A model generated the notes under the pieces. That model was not told where the DNA came from, searched no databases, and was given only the letters and a program-made list of their open reading frames with translations. Shown here one piece after another: positions 1 through 8,825 of a DNA stretch of 33,590 bases. The translations under genes and the position numbers were made by a program. The stretch is from contig QMZC01000018.1 of NCBI GenBank assembly GCA_003662995.1, forward strand, positions 1-33,590, in the 5' to 3' direction. Source of the DNA: Archaeoglobales archaeon. GTDB taxonomy: Archaea; Halobacteriota; Archaeoglobi; Archaeoglobales; Archaeoglobaceae. Each line of letters starts with the position of its first letter. Position 1 is the stretch's first letter.

Positions 1-42
1 GAGTATAAAAATAACTTATTATATCAAATTTTATCAGCTTCG

Positions 43-2166
43 TTGAACGTCAAGAAACAAAGGTTTTTAAATTTAGACTTTCAACATTTTTTGATGCTAT
101 CTAAAAAAAACTGGACTAACAAAGATGTCGCTAAAATCTATCCAGAAAAAGACAACATATCTGAGAAAATTCAAAAATGGAAGGAGAAAAGACGTGTAGA
201 GGGAGTAAGCCCTAAATTTGTCTTAAACAGGTATAATTTATCCGTATTATTGGTAGTCTTCGGGATTTTGTTCTTGATAATAGGAATAGTTTTTGCATTA
301 ATTTACAAACTTAATCGTTTTTCATCACCAGATGTTGTCTTCACATCTGTGTTAATCTCCGCATCAGGACTGGGGATATCATTAGTGGGTACAAATACGA
401 TAATTAATCTGAGAAGATTGGGCATGTACGTTCTTTTTGCATGTGTTGCTGGCTTAGTTCTCTCAACACTTCTTTTTATCCTAAATTATCCTAAAAATTG
501 GTATTATCCAACGATTTCATACATAACGGTAGTATATGCATCTTCAATAGCTCTGTTAATCTTAAATGCATTCGTTAACGTAGTCTTTAACATAATACAG
601 GATCAGCAAATCCTAATAAACAGAGTTCCAATTAAACCGAAAACTAAAAAGAAACTGTGGTTTAGGAGGGGAAAACAAGATTATACAACATTGTACAACA
701 AAATAAGAGAAATAGACTACTCCAAATACTTCGAATTCCACAACTCCCAAGTTGTAGAGAAATACTGGCTGGATAAACCATTTTCAATGGCGATAATTTG
801 CAAGGATAAGGAGATAACGTACAATTTAGTAGAACCCAAGATCACTCAGGAAGAGTACTACATCCTCGAAAAAATACATAGGGAGATAAGAGACAAGATA
901 ATACTAAAAGAAGCTAAAGAATTGGAAAACAAAGAAGAATTGTTATTCAAAGAACTCGTTTCACTCCTTAGAAAACACAACTACGATTTAAGCGTAGAAT
1001 CGATCGGAAAACTCTGGTATTACCTTTCCAGAAACTTCATAGGGTATGAGAAGATAAATTCGCTCCTTAAAGACCCGTATATTGAAGATGTATCGTGTAA
1101 CGGCTACAACCTACCAGTTTACGTTTTTCATAAAGCACATGGTAGCATTCCCACAAACATAATTTACGAGGCTGAAGAACTCGACCATTTTGTGCTAAAA
1201 TTGTCTCAAAAAGCCAACTCCCAAGTTTCGTTAGAAAAACCATTAGTTGATGCAACGTTACCATCTGGTGCAAGAATTCAAATCACCTATAGGAACGTTG
1301 TAAGCACAAAAGGCTCTTCATTCACAATCAGAAAGTTTAGTGAAGAACCGATTACACCCGTGGATTTGATTTCATGGAATACCATTAACGCTGAAATAAT
1401 GGCGTTTGTTTGGTTGGCAGTTGAGAACAGAAAAAACATGCTGATAGTTGGTGGTACTGCTAGCGGTAAAACGACAATGATGAACGCTATTTCATTCTTC
1501 ATTCCATACAACTCAAAGATAGTATCATTGGAGGACACGCGAGAAGTACAACTTCCCCACAAAAATTGGCTTCCATTGATGACCAAGGAATCCGAAAAAG
1601 GTAGAGTCGATTTATTTGATTTGTTAAAGGCAGCATTAAGGCAAAGACCCGAATACATCTTAGTTGGGGAGATTAGAGGCAAAGAAGCAATCACGCTGTT
1701 TCAGGCAATGAACACTGGACATACGACTTACTCAACACTACATGCTGGCGATATTGAATCAGCGATAAACAGGTTGATTTACGACCCAATAAACGTGCCT
1801 ACTGCCATGTTTGAGTCGTTGGACTTGGTTATGACGTTGAGCTTGGAGTACATGGGGGGTAATGTTGCTAGAAGGATGACAGCGTTACACGAAATCTCAT
1901 TAGATAAAAAAGGTAGAATTACACATTCACCAATTGTAGAGTGGATTAGAAGTGACGATAACTTTACAAAAATTGGAGAATTTGGAAAGTCGAGGGTTGT
2001 AGAAGATATTGGTAAGATATACGGTATGAATTACGATGAAACTATTGGTGAAATCCAGAAAAGAGCCGTTTTTCTCAAAAATCTAACAGAACATAGACCG
2101 TACACGATGAGTGAGTTGATGGATAAATTGAACGAGTACAGGCGTGATTTTTATGGTAGGGGTTGA
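43..2166 (+). CDS. Type II/IV secretion (archaeal pilus) ATPase with a membrane-spanning N-terminus
   Basis: This is a VirB11/TadA/FlaI-family hexameric ATPase that would power pilin assembly. The catalytic domain is in the C-terminal half: Walker A GGTASGKTT at about residues 470-478, Walker B region ILVGEIRG at about 539-546, and a His box starting TGHTTYSTLHA at about 558. Unusually, residues about 66-184 hold four strongly hydrophobic segments (about 66-88, 98-117, 127-148, 158-184); most relatives are soluble. The chosen start is a TTG at 43, but the frame is open to the window edge, so the true start may lie upstream. The stop overlaps the next gene by 23 bases, so the two are probably translationally coupled. 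Family assignment is firm; the exact appendage made (adhesive pilus or other) is inferred. Confidence 0.9.
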   Translation: MNVKKQRFLNLDFQHFLMLSKKNWTNKDVAKIYPEKDNISEKIQKWKEKRRVEGVSPKFVLNRYNLSVLLVVFGILFLIIGIVFALIYKLNRFSSPDVVFTSVLISASGLGISLVGTNTIINLRRLGMYVLFACVAGLVLSTLLFILNYPKNWYYPTISYITVVYASSIALLILNAFVNVVFNIIQDQQILINRVPIKPKTKKKLWFRRGKQDYTTLYNKIREIDYSKYFEFHNSQVVEKYWLDKPFSMAIICKDKEITYNLVEPKITQEEYYILEKIHREIRDKIILKEAKELENKEELLFKELVSLLRKHNYDLSVESIGKLWYYLSRNFIGYEKINSLLKDPYIEDVSCNGYNLPVYVFHKAHGSIPTNIIYEAEELDHFVLKLSQKANSQVSLEKPLVDATLPSGARIQITYRNVVSTKGSSFTIRKFSEEPITPVDLISWNTINAEIMAFVWLAVENRKNMLIVGGTASGKTTMMNAISFFIPYNSKIVSLEDTREVQLPHKNWLPLMTKESEKGRVDLFDLLKAALRQRPEYILVGEIRGKEAITLFQAMNTGHTTYSTLHAGDIESAINRLIYDPINVPTAMFESLDLVMTLSLEYMGGNVARRMTALHEISLDKKGRITHSPIVEWIRSDDNFTKIGEFGKSRVVEDIGKIYGMNYDETIGEIQKRAVFLKNLTEHRPYTMSELMDKLNEYRRDFYGRG

Positions 2167-3895
2167 ACTTTATCTATTACCAATCAATAGGGAGAAATTT
2201 AAGAGGATTTTAAGGGGAGCGTTGCTCACAACCCCTCCAGATTTGTTCTCAGTTTATTCAATTTTGGTTGCACTGTCTGGCAGTGTTGTTGGACTAATCG
2301 TATATTCCCTATTTTTACCAAAAATGAAGTACGGTGAAGTATTCTTTTCTCTATCTTTCTTCTTAATCTTTTATTTGACATCCATCCTCTACCCAATGAT
2401 TAAAATGAGGACGAGAAAAACTAAGATCGATTTAAAATTGCCACATGCAATCACCTACATGCAATCTTTGTGCAATTCAATGCCCCTATACGAAGTTTTT
2501 AAGAGCATATTTCAGGAAAAAGACCTTTATGGAGAAGTATCTGAGGAATTTGGATTTATCGTTAGGGATGTGGAGTTGTTTGGGGAGAATTTAATAAATG
2601 CCATGGTAAACCTGATGAACACAACACCTTCAGAAAATTTGAAAGAGCTTTTAGAAGGCTTAATCGTTGTTTTTGAGAGTGGTGGAGACTTGCAGAATTA
2701 CTTCGCAACAAAATCATACCATTACAGGGAGAAAGCGAAGAAACAGCTTGAAATTCATCTAAAAACATTGGAAATACTTTCTGAGGTTTTTGTTGTTGTC
2801 TTTGTTGCCATGCCAATATTTTTAATTGTTATGATTTCTACCATGAGTTTACTTGGAAAATCTATCGGTTATGAACTTTTTGTCTATCTCTACTTCTTCA
2901 TACCAGTCGGCTCCATGCTTTTAATATACGTAATAGACTTGATGAACATAAAAGAGGACTTGAGCTTAACAAGGGTAGAGAGGAAGAAGATATACTATCC
3001 TCCATCTATAATTTCGGAAAAATCTGCTGAAATTCCAAAAAAAGTTGAAAAGAGAAGTTTTAAAGATTTGCTATATTTACCATTTAAAGCTGTTAAAATG
3101 GACTACTACAACGGTATCTATTTCAGCGTAATGGTTACATTGGTCTTATCTCTCTTTTTCTACTTCAATAAAACTCTGTTCAGATTTGTTGAAAGTTTTG
3201 TGTCCTTAGCAACCATTTCATTCTGTATTCCGTTGTTAATAGCCTTTGAATACAGAGCAAGATTTGTCAGAAACGTTGAGAAGGAGATACCTGAGTTGCT
3301 GAGGCAGATGTTAAATCTGAAAGACATAGGGTTAACGCTTCAGAGTGTTATAAACATAATCAAAGACTCAAAAATCGGTGTTTTGAGTAGGGAGCTTAAG
3401 ATGGTTGATGCAGACATTGGCTGGGGAGCGACGATTATCGACGCTTTGGTGGAATTCATAAATCGTGTTGGAATTTCAAGTGTTCGGAGGGTAATATCGT
3501 TAATCGTCAAGGCAAGTAATGTGACTGAGAACGTTAGAGACATCCTGTTAATATCAATAGAGGATTTTGAATACGAATTAAAGATGAAGAGCGACAGATT
3601 TACCACTGGATTCGCATACCTTGTCATAATTTACGTATCTTTTTTCACGTTTTTATATACTGCATACAGTATGCAGTCTTCATTTCTGGCTGGTCTGGCA
3701 AAACTAAACGTCCCAATTAACCTAAGTGGTAGTCTTTCATTGATGTACAGAATATCACTAATTTTGGCTTTATTTTCAGGAATACTGTCTGGACAAATGG
3801 AGAAGGGACATATACTCAATGGATTAAAACACGTCTGCGTGTTTATGCTCTCTTCATTTATTCTTTTTGAGGTTATACTGGGTGGTGGATTATGA
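2144..3895 (+). CDS. Type II secretion F-domain platform protein (TadC/FlaJ-like)
   Basis: This is a polytopic inner-membrane protein of the T2SSF class that forms the platform on which the pilus ATPase acts. Two halves are visible, each with a cytoplasmic helical region followed by hydrophobic helices: early helices at about 36-85 and 205-262, then a second set at about 327-370 and 486-580. This matches the double T2SSF arrangement of archaeal FlaJ-like proteins. The GTG at 2144 overlaps the ATPase gene; an ATG nine bases downstream (2153) is an equally good start. Its stop codon shares ATGA with the downstream pilin gene. ATPase, platform and pilins in this order define an archaeal type IV pilus operon. 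Confidence 0.88.
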   Translation: MIFMVGVELYLLPINREKFKRILRGALLTTPPDLFSVYSILVALSGSVVGLIVYSLFLPKMKYGEVFFSLSFFLIFYLTSILYPMIKMRTRKTKIDLKLPHAITYMQSLCNSMPLYEVFKSIFQEKDLYGEVSEEFGFIVRDVELFGENLINAMVNLMNTTPSENLKELLEGLIVVFESGGDLQNYFATKSYHYREKAKKQLEIHLKTLEILSEVFVVVFVAMPIFLIVMISTMSLLGKSIGYELFVYLYFFIPVGSMLLIYVIDLMNIKEDLSLTRVERKKIYYPPSIISEKSAEIPKKVEKRSFKDLLYLPFKAVKMDYYNGIYFSVMVTLVLSLFFYFNKTLFRFVESFVSLATISFCIPLLIAFEYRARFVRNVEKEIPELLRQMLNLKDIGLTLQSVINIIKDSKIGVLSRELKMVDADIGWGATIIDALVEFINRVGISSVRRVISLIVKASNVTENVRDILLISIEDFEYELKMKSDRFTTGFAYLVIIYVSFFTFLYTAYSMQSSFLAGLAKLNVPINLSGSLSLMYRISLILALFSGILSGQMEKGHILNGLKHVCVFMLSSFILFEVILGGGL

Positions 3896-4311
3896 GTGAT
3901 AAAGCTGTATCTGAAATCATTGGGGAGATGCTTTTACTTGCAATAGTTGTCATACTTGCTGCCGTTCTATCGGCAAATGTTAGCAATTTGATGCCAAGCT
4001 TTGAAGATATACCATATGCAACTTTTGTTGGTAAAGATAACGGCAACTTCATCATAACACACGAAGGTGGCGACCCAATACCGCTGAGTAAGTTAAGGAT
4101 AGTAATAGACAATGGAAGCGTTATGTCATGCACTTTTAACAACAGCAGCCTATACTTTCAAGATGTTTTGGTTGGAAGGTTGATGGGTAATGGGAACAAC
4201 TATTGGGAGTTTGGAGAGACGCTCATCATCTACAAGAGTGTGGTTGGAGATAGTGTAATGGTAACAATAGCTCATGAGAAACTCGTTTTGTGTAAGTTGT
4301 ATTTCGGGTGA
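3892..4311 (+). CDS. Archaeal type IV pilin (class III signal peptide)
   Basis: This is a small secreted or pilus subunit of 139 residues. The N-terminus has the archaeal pilin pattern: a short charged leader (MSDK), the AVSEIIGEM motif, then a hydrophobic helix to about residue 30, as in the type IV pilin N-terminal family (DUF1628). A prepilin peptidase would cut just before the hydrophobic helix. The remaining domain is rich in beta-forming and polar residues with Asn-Xaa-Ser/Thr sites. The start overlaps the stop of the platform gene (ATGA). Co-location with the ATPase and platform genes supports a structural role. Whether it is the major or a minor pilin cannot be told. Confidence 0.85.
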   Translation: MSDKAVSEIIGEMLLLAIVVILAAVLSANVSNLMPSFEDIPYATFVGKDNGNFIITHEGGDPIPLSKLRIVIDNGSVMSCTFNNSSLYFQDVLVGRLMGNGNNYWEFGETLIIYKSVVGDSVMVTIAHEKLVLCKLYFG

Positions 4312-4315
4312 TGTG

Positions 4316-5128
4316 ATGGGCACGATTGGCAAAACTAATAGAATGGATGACAAAGCAGTTTCACCGATAATAGCTATAATGTTGATTTTGGCAATATTGG
4401 TTACGTCCATTTCTGTATTAGCATCTAATTGGTTTCCAATTGTTAAAAAAAGAGCAGAAATACAACATAACAAAGAATTGATAGACAAATTCCTAAGCAC
4501 AGTTACAGTTTATTCGACACTCAATGAAAACAGAAGTAGTGCCATGTCTATTAAACTGGGTGGCGGTGATACGTTTTTCAGCCAAACTACAACGAGTTCG
4601 ACGCTAAGCGTCAACCAAAGTGGCTGGATTAACATCAATATGGTGTGTGATGGTACACCTTTGCTACTAACACTTAAGTTGTTTAAAGTAAGTCTATCAA
4701 CCCATAATACTCTGATACCTGACCAAACTTTCGTTTTTTCAGAAGGTGGAATCAGAATATTTCAATATGGCAAAAACATAACGCGATTGGAGCCGGATAT
4801 AGACAAATCGAATGGGTTTAGAGAAGGTATTCTCTATTTAATAGCAGATAATTTAACATCAGAACCTCAAGAAGTCTCTGGAAATGGCATAGTTTTCTTA
4901 AGATTTAAATCCAACTTAAACCCGAATTCTGGACTGTATAAAAATTGTACAGGAAGGATACTTGTCGAAGATGGCGTATTTAATGGAAAATGGGAAGATG
5001 TGATGGTAAAATTAGAAACAAATAATCCGACGGTCTTTTCATTTAATCAGAACACCAATACCTTACAAATCCTCACTCAAATAAACGTGTCACTCACAAT
5101 AAGAGATTTTGAGGTGCAAATTCAATAA
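4316..5128 (+). CDS. Second archaeal type IV pilin-like protein
   Basis: This secreted subunit has the same N-terminal pattern as its neighbour: DDKAVSPIIAIMLILAIL is a class III signal peptide followed by the polymerisation helix. The mature domain of about 230 residues is Ser/Thr/Asn-rich and predicted to be beta-rich, with many N-glycosylation sequons. Start choice: ATG 4316 is preceded by GGGTGATGTG, a good ribosome site, and gives a nine-residue N-extension. ATG 4343 gives a leader (MDDKAVS) matching the upstream pilin (MSDKAVS) but has no ribosome site. It lies five bases after the first pilin and closes the pilus operon. Its larger size suggests a minor or tip pilin, which is inference. 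Confidence 0.8.
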   Translation: MGTIGKTNRMDDKAVSPIIAIMLILAILVTSISVLASNWFPIVKKRAEIQHNKELIDKFLSTVTVYSTLNENRSSAMSIKLGGGDTFFSQTTTSSTLSVNQSGWININMVCDGTPLLLTLKLFKVSLSTHNTLIPDQTFVFSEGGIRIFQYGKNITRLEPDIDKSNGFREGILYLIADNLTSEPQEVSGNGIVFLRFKSNLNPNSGLYKNCTGRILVEDGVFNGKWEDVMVKLETNNPTVFSFNQNTNTLQILTQINVSLTIRDFEVQIQ

Positions 5129-5197
5129 ATTTTTAATTATTGTTAACCATATATTGTCAACCCATATGTTGCTTAACCACCCAATAACCTATACATC

Positions 5198-5515
5198 TTA
5201 TCTATACATCCTTCGCTCTATTCTGTCTAACCTTTCATCCAAAGCATCAACGTATGCAGCAATCTTGTTCTCAATCCTCTCCTCCAGATTGTCAGAGTTT
5301 ACAGCTATAACTCTCTTTGTGTTCTCGAACTCCTCCATTATTTTTTGCATCCTAAGCTCTATGCTTATCAACAAACCACCCAACGACAGAGTTAGCAGGA
5401 ATGCAAAGAATATTACTGCTACATCAACGTTGTCATACAATGATAGCCACTTGTAAGTAAGCATTACGGCTGAGAAAACCATCAAAATAGCCAGACCAAT
5501 ATCTCTTGGTTCCAT
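5198..5515 (-). CDS. Small membrane protein with coiled coil, unknown function
   Basis: This is a 105-residue protein. Two hydrophobic helices (about residues 7-24 and 31-51) are followed by a charged amphipathic region (about 52-105) with heptad-like Leu/Ile spacing that is probably a coiled coil facing the cytoplasm. It has a good ribosome site (GGTGGT shortly before the ATG) and a clear TATA-like box, which argues that it is real. An ORF on the opposite strand over the same bases has no such support. It is convergent with the pilus operon. No family is recognised. Confidence 0.7.
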   Translation of the reverse strand: MEPRDIGLAILMVFSAVMLTYKWLSLYDNVDVAVIFFAFLLTLSLGGLLISIELRMQKIMEEFENTKRVIAVNSDNLEERIENKIAAYVDALDERLDRIERRMYR

Positions 5516-5545
5516 ACAACCACCGTTTTAAATTAACACTCAATA

Positions 5546-5554
5546 CTATATATG
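5546..5554 (-). promoter_or_regulatory. TATA-like box for the small membrane protein gene
   Basis: On the minus strand the bases read CATATATAG, with a purine-rich BRE-like stretch (CAAAAAG) just upstream. It lies about 31-39 bases before the start at 5515, leaving room for a short leader containing GGTGGT. This shows the gene is transcribed separately from the amidohydrolase behind it. Confidence 0.5.
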
Positions 5555-5577
5555 CTTTTTGAATAATTTTACCCAAT

Positions 5578-6579
5578 TTACTCAATTATCAACTCTTTGT
5601 TTATTATCTTCAGAATGTCGTTGGTATTTGCCCTTCTCACAACACTCCTAAGACTGTTTGCTCTGTACAAATTCCCATTGGTATGGAATATTGTTATGCC
5701 GTGGTTATACCTAAAAACGTCAAATCCCGCTGTAGCTGCTTGAAAAATTTTTTTCTCTCTTTTGAGTATGTAAGAGGCGAAGTTCATTTCAGATAACATG
5801 TTTGGTGATGAAATCATCACATTGTCAGTTCCAATCAACCATCTCTCATAATCCAAAAGAATCTGATAGTTCTTTTGATTCATTAAATTAAAAAATGCGT
5901 TTGACCTCAAACAAGTAACTATTGGTATTCTCTCATCCATTGCATTTTTCAAGTTTTTTATACTCGCATTGTTCATGTGGATGAGTAAGTCTGGCTCCAA
6001 TGCCAGTGCACCCTCAACGTCTCCATCATCTCTCTCTCCAGCATGTATTGCAAACATAAGTCTATTTTTCCTTGCAAAATCCCTCAACTCCTCCAAAAAA
6101 GTCAAATCGTGATCTCTAACACTGCTCATTCCAAATCCATCGATGTTGTATTCTACGGTCAATTCTGCCTCATCAACACTTGAGGGGCGAGCGAAAGTTA
6201 CGCAAACGTTTTTCTCATCTGCTTCCTTTAGTAATTTAACACCATCAACCCCTCCCTCCCTAAACTCAGCCAAAGCTGATGTACCACTATTCAAAGCCAC
6301 ATCAATCGAGTTTTTAATAGAGGAAACCAACTCTTTTTTACTCGCTTTACCCAACACCTTGAATTTGAAACCGTAAGGACCTACTAGTTTTTCTAACTCC
6401 ATGAATTCTGGATCCTTCGCCACTGAATCTCCCAAATGAACGTGAGAGTTAAAGAAGGTCGGTGTAATTATGTACTCAACGTCATCAATCTTTTTTTCCT
6501 CAAAATGAGCCATATCATCTATTGTTAACTCTCCAAACAGCTCATCACCATCCTTGGTAATCAAAATTCCTCTGAACAT
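5578..6579 (-). CDS. Amidohydrolase-superfamily metal-dependent hydrolase
   Basis: This is a TIM-barrel amidohydrolase of the cytosine/SAH-deaminase or chlorohydrolase type. Visible metal-site motifs are SHVHLGD (His46, His48), AIHAGE, LIHMNN and, near the end of the barrel, LIGTDNVM with the catalytic Asp. Some nucleoside, pterin or other cyclic amidine is the likely substrate, but the sequence does not say which. The ATG at 6579 (MFRGILITK) is preferred because longer versions would run into the divergent Sec61-beta gene. The 37-bp spacer between the two starts must hold both promoters. At 333 residues it is slightly shorter than typical SAH deaminases (about 400-430). Confidence 0.75.
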   Translation of the reverse strand: MFRGILITKDGDELFGELTIDDMAHFEEKKIDDVEYIITPTFFNSHVHLGDSVAKDPEFMELEKLVGPYGFKFKVLGKASKKELVSSIKNSIDVALNSGTSALAEFREGGVDGVKLLKEADEKNVCVTFARPSSVDEAELTVEYNIDGFGMSSVRDHDLTFLEELRDFARKNRLMFAIHAGERDDGDVEGALALEPDLLIHMNNASIKNLKNAMDERIPIVTCLRSNAFFNLMNQKNYQILLDYERWLIGTDNVMISSPNMLSEMNFASYILKREKKIFQAATAGFDVFRYNHGITIFHTNGNLYRANSLRSVVRRANTNDILKIINKELIIE

Positions 6580-6616
6580 AGTTAAGGTTAAATACAACTT
6601 GACTATAATGTTTACC

Positions 6617-6802
6617 ATGGCAAAGGTTAGGAAATCAAAGAAATCCTCCGCCCCCCCTCTGATGTCATCGGCAGGTATAATGAGGTACTTTGAGGAGGAA
6701 AGAACACAGATCAGGATAAGTCCAAAGAGTGTAGTAGCTTTTGGTTTGATTGCGGGTGTGCTGATTATAATTTTGAATGCTTTTTACGGACTCTGGCCTT
6801 AG
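6617..6802 (+). CDS. secG: Preprotein translocase Sec61-beta (SecG) subunit
   Basis: This is the 61-residue beta subunit of the SecYE-beta translocon. The pattern is typical of archaea: a basic, Ser-rich N-terminus (MAKVRKSKKSS), a PLMSSAGIMRYFEEE segment, the conserved IRISPKSVV stretch, then one C-terminal transmembrane helix (about 40-59). It begins at ATG 6617 and its last 26 bases overlap engB. The overlap suggests co-expression of translocon and ribosome-assembly GTPase genes. Confidence 0.92.
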   Translation: MAKVRKSKKSSAPPLMSSAGIMRYFEEERTQIRISPKSVVAFGLIAGVLIIILNAFYGLWP

Positions 6803-7382
6803 CGGAAAAAACAAGAAAGTTAAGGAGATAGTTTTAGTAGGCAGATCAAACGTTGGAAAGTCAACCCTATTCTATCAGCTTTTTGGAAAGAGAGTTCGGA
6901 GAGGTAGAAAACCTGGAACAACATTAAAACCCAACGTAATTCGATTTAAAGACTTGATAATTACAGATTTACCTGGATTCGGATACATTAGGGCTGATAG
7001 AAAGCTAAATGAGAAAATTAAGGACTTTTTTGTGCGATATATAGAAACAAACGATAGAATTATTGCTGCAATACAGGTTTTGGATGCCTCATCGTTTTTT
7101 GAAATTGTCGAGAGATGGGAAAAGAGAAATGCGATACCTGTTGATGTTGAGATGTACGAATTTCTGAGGGAGTTTGACATTGAAGTATTCGTGGCAGCAA
7201 ATAAGATGGACAAGGTTGAGGATTCAGATTGCATAAAAAAGATAGCAGAAAAATTAGGAGTTAAATTGGAAAGGGTATATCCGGTTTCAGCAAAATTTGG
7301 GGAAATTGAAAATTTAAAAAATGCTTTGAAACGATATTTTAGAGAGATTGGAAAGAGTGATTGGATTGGTGTTTTGCGATAG
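6777..7382 (+). CDS. engB: EngB-family GTP-binding protein
   Basis: This is a TRAFAC-class small GTPase implicated in ribosome assembly or the cell cycle. All G motifs are visible: P-loop GRSNVGKST at about 22-30, G2 PGTT, G3 DLPGFGY, G4 NKMD and G5 VSAKFGE. The 201 residues match the usual family length (190-210). The ATG at 6777 lies inside the Sec61-beta gene; no later ATG before the P-loop is available. A 205-codon antisense frame over this gene is a shadow. Confidence 0.9.
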   Translation: MLFTDSGLSGKNKKVKEIVLVGRSNVGKSTLFYQLFGKRVRRGRKPGTTLKPNVIRFKDLIITDLPGFGYIRADRKLNEKIKDFFVRYIETNDRIIAAIQVLDASSFFEIVERWEKRNAIPVDVEMYEFLREFDIEVFVAANKMDKVEDSDCIKKIAEKLGVKLERVYPVSAKFGEIENLKNALKRYFREIGKSDWIGVLR

Positions 7383-7395
7383 CCATTAATAAAGT

Positions 7396-7403
7396 TTAAA
7401 TAA
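7396..7403 (+). promoter_or_regulatory. TATA-like box upstream of alba
   Basis: TTTAAATA lies in the 52-bp gap after engB, about 32-39 bases before the Alba start codon. A short transcript leader containing GGGTGAT would follow it. This fits an own promoter for the abundant chromatin protein. Confidence 0.45.
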
Positions 7404-7434
7404 CGAACAAAACTTTGCCTTTTGGGTGATAAAA

Positions 7435-7707
7435 ATGACAGAGCACGTGGTGTACGTCGGAAACAAACCGGTAATGAATTATGTATTGGCAACCCTTACG
7501 CAGTTTAACGAGGGGGCTGATGAGGTCGTAGTAAAGGCAAGAGGGAGAGCCATTAGCAGAGCTGTGGATGTGGCTGAGATAGTGAGGAACAGATTTCTGC
7601 CGAACGTTGGTGTTAAAGATATAAAAATAGACACAGAGGAGCTAAATTCAGAAAGGGGGAACATTAACGTTTCAACGATTGAAATAGTGCTGGCAAAGGC
7701 AGCTTAA
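7435..7707 (+). CDS. albA: Alba DNA/RNA-binding chromatin protein
   Basis: This is an abundant archaeal nucleoid protein that binds double-stranded DNA and RNA as a dimer. The 90 residues show the conserved [15 protein letters not shown] start, the [20 protein letters not shown] helix with the RNA/DNA-binding loop, and the C-terminal beta-hairpin. The Lys that is acetylated in Sulfolobus Alba corresponds to the NKPVMNY region. Start 7435 is chosen over the in-frame GTG at 7426 because GGGTGAT sits at ideal spacing and homologues begin M-x-E-H-V-V. Confidence 0.95.
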   Translation: MTEHVVYVGNKPVMNYVLATLTQFNEGADEVVVKARGRAISRAVDVAEIVRNRFLPNVGVKDIKIDTEELNSERGNINVSTIEIVLAKAA

Positions 7708-7713
7708 ATAATT

Positions 7714-8202
7714 TTAATCTAATTTGTATCCCAGTTTTTCTACAAGTTCCCTCCTTTCTTCTTTTTCTTTATCGCTCTCAACTTTGTTTACTGCTGTCCC
7801 GTCAACTGCCCCTAAAACAGCTTTGCCAAGCTCAGTCTCGGCAACAATGATTTCTATTGGATTTGCTGAGGCAACAAAGATGTTACATACCGCTGGATGC
7901 AGTTTAATTGTATTGAGAACATTCAATGGAAAAGCATTTGACGTTACAATTATAAATGCATGACTTGCCCCAATAGCTAAAGCATTCTTCGCAGCCAACT
8001 TCTTTAGTCCCTCATCGTTGCCAGTAACTCTTACAAGCTTTGGTGCAGCCTCATTCATCGCTACCGCACACTTTATGTTGGGCACTGCCGTCAACAAAGC
8101 TTTGAACAAGTCATCGCATGTAAACACTGCAAAGTTCCCCTGTCCAACGATTATCTGGTATTTCAAATCAGGATTCTCGATTTTAACAACCTCAAGCTTC
8201 AT
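7714..8202 (-). CDS. Adenosine-specific kinase (DUF355 family)
   Basis: This protein of about 162 residues belongs to the small family named adenosine-specific kinase in Pfam. The sequence is highly conserved over its length: CAVAMNEAAPKLVRVTGND, a GASHAFII segment, NAFPLNVLN, VCNIFVASANP and VIVAETELGKAVLGAVDG. The true cellular reaction is poorly established; the name follows the family. ATG 8202 is preferred over the upstream TTG (8220) because GTGGAG lies 8-9 bases before it. It is convergent with alba, seven bases apart, and divergent from the gamma-carbonic-anhydrase-like gene, sharing a 99-bp AT-rich promoter region. Confidence 0.88.
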   Translation of the reverse strand: MKLEVVKIENPDLKYQIIVGQGNFAVFTCDDLFKALLTAVPNIKCAVAMNEAAPKLVRVTGNDEGLKKLAAKNALAIGASHAFIIVTSNAFPLNVLNTIKLHPAVCNIFVASANPIEIIVAETELGKAVLGAVDGTAVNKVESDKEKEERRELVEKLGYKLD

Positions 8203-8301
8203 GGGTTTTACTCCACTCAAATAAATATAAAACTAATGTTTTGTGTATGTTACCTAAAACAAAAAACACAAACCATAAAATCTACAATTGAACTTGGTGT
8301 C

Positions 8302-8814
8302 ATGGAGCCCAAAATAGGTGAAAGCGTGTTTATTGCGCCAAATGCTGTCATTGTTGGTGATGTTGAATTAAAAGACAATTCGAGTGTTTGGTTCAATGCG
8401 GTTTTGAGGGGCGATTTAAATTCGATAAAAGTTGGGGAATACACGAGCATTCAAGATAATGCTGTGTTGCATGTGGACGTACACACCCCAATCAAGATTG
8501 GCAAATGTTGCACAATCGGACATTCCGTTGTCTTACATGGATGCGAAATCGGAGATAACGTTGTTGTTGGATTGAATTCATCTGTGCTTGACGGAGCAGT
8601 AATCGGCGAATACAGTGTTGTAGGAGCGAATTCTTTGGTAACATCGAAAGAATATCCTCCAAATTCACTCATAATTGGCGTTCCAGCAAAGGTTGTTAGA
8701 GAGTTGAGCAATAAAGAGATAGAGTTGATAGAAAGAAGCTGGAAGGAATACCACAAGATGGCGAAGAAATACAAAGAAGTTTTTAAGGACTATCCCATAA
8801 TAGCCAAGATTTAA
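8302..8814 (+). CDS. Gamma-class carbonic anhydrase-like left-handed beta-helix protein
   Basis: This is a 170-residue trimeric beta-helix protein of the CaiE/YrdA/gamma-CA group. Hexapeptide repeats fill residues about 10-135, followed by a C-terminal helix. The three zinc-ligand histidines of gamma-CAs can be placed in NAVLHVD, TIGHSVV and VLHGCEIG. It may hydrate CO2 or act as an acyltransferase-like protein; the family is functionally mixed. ATG 8302 (MEPKIGES) fits the family start; an upstream extension in the same frame is AT-rich and not protein-like. Confidence 0.85.
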   Translation: MEPKIGESVFIAPNAVIVGDVELKDNSSVWFNAVLRGDLNSIKVGEYTSIQDNAVLHVDVHTPIKIGKCCTIGHSVVLHGCEIGDNVVVGLNSSVLDGAVIGEYSVVGANSLVTSKEYPPNSLIIGVPAKVVRELSNKEIELIERSWKEYHKMAKKYKEVFKDYPIIAKI

Positions 8815-8825
8815 TAAATCAAATA

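Noticed and set aside
5109-5456. Plus-strand open frame of 115 codons after the second pilin
   Set aside because: It overlaps the minus-strand small membrane protein, which has a promoter, ribosome site and plausible protein features; this frame has none.
6875-7492. Long 205-codon open frame on the minus strand opposite engB
   Set aside because: It is antisense to a gene with all GTPase motifs, has a Ser/Phe/Ile-rich random composition and no ribosome site.
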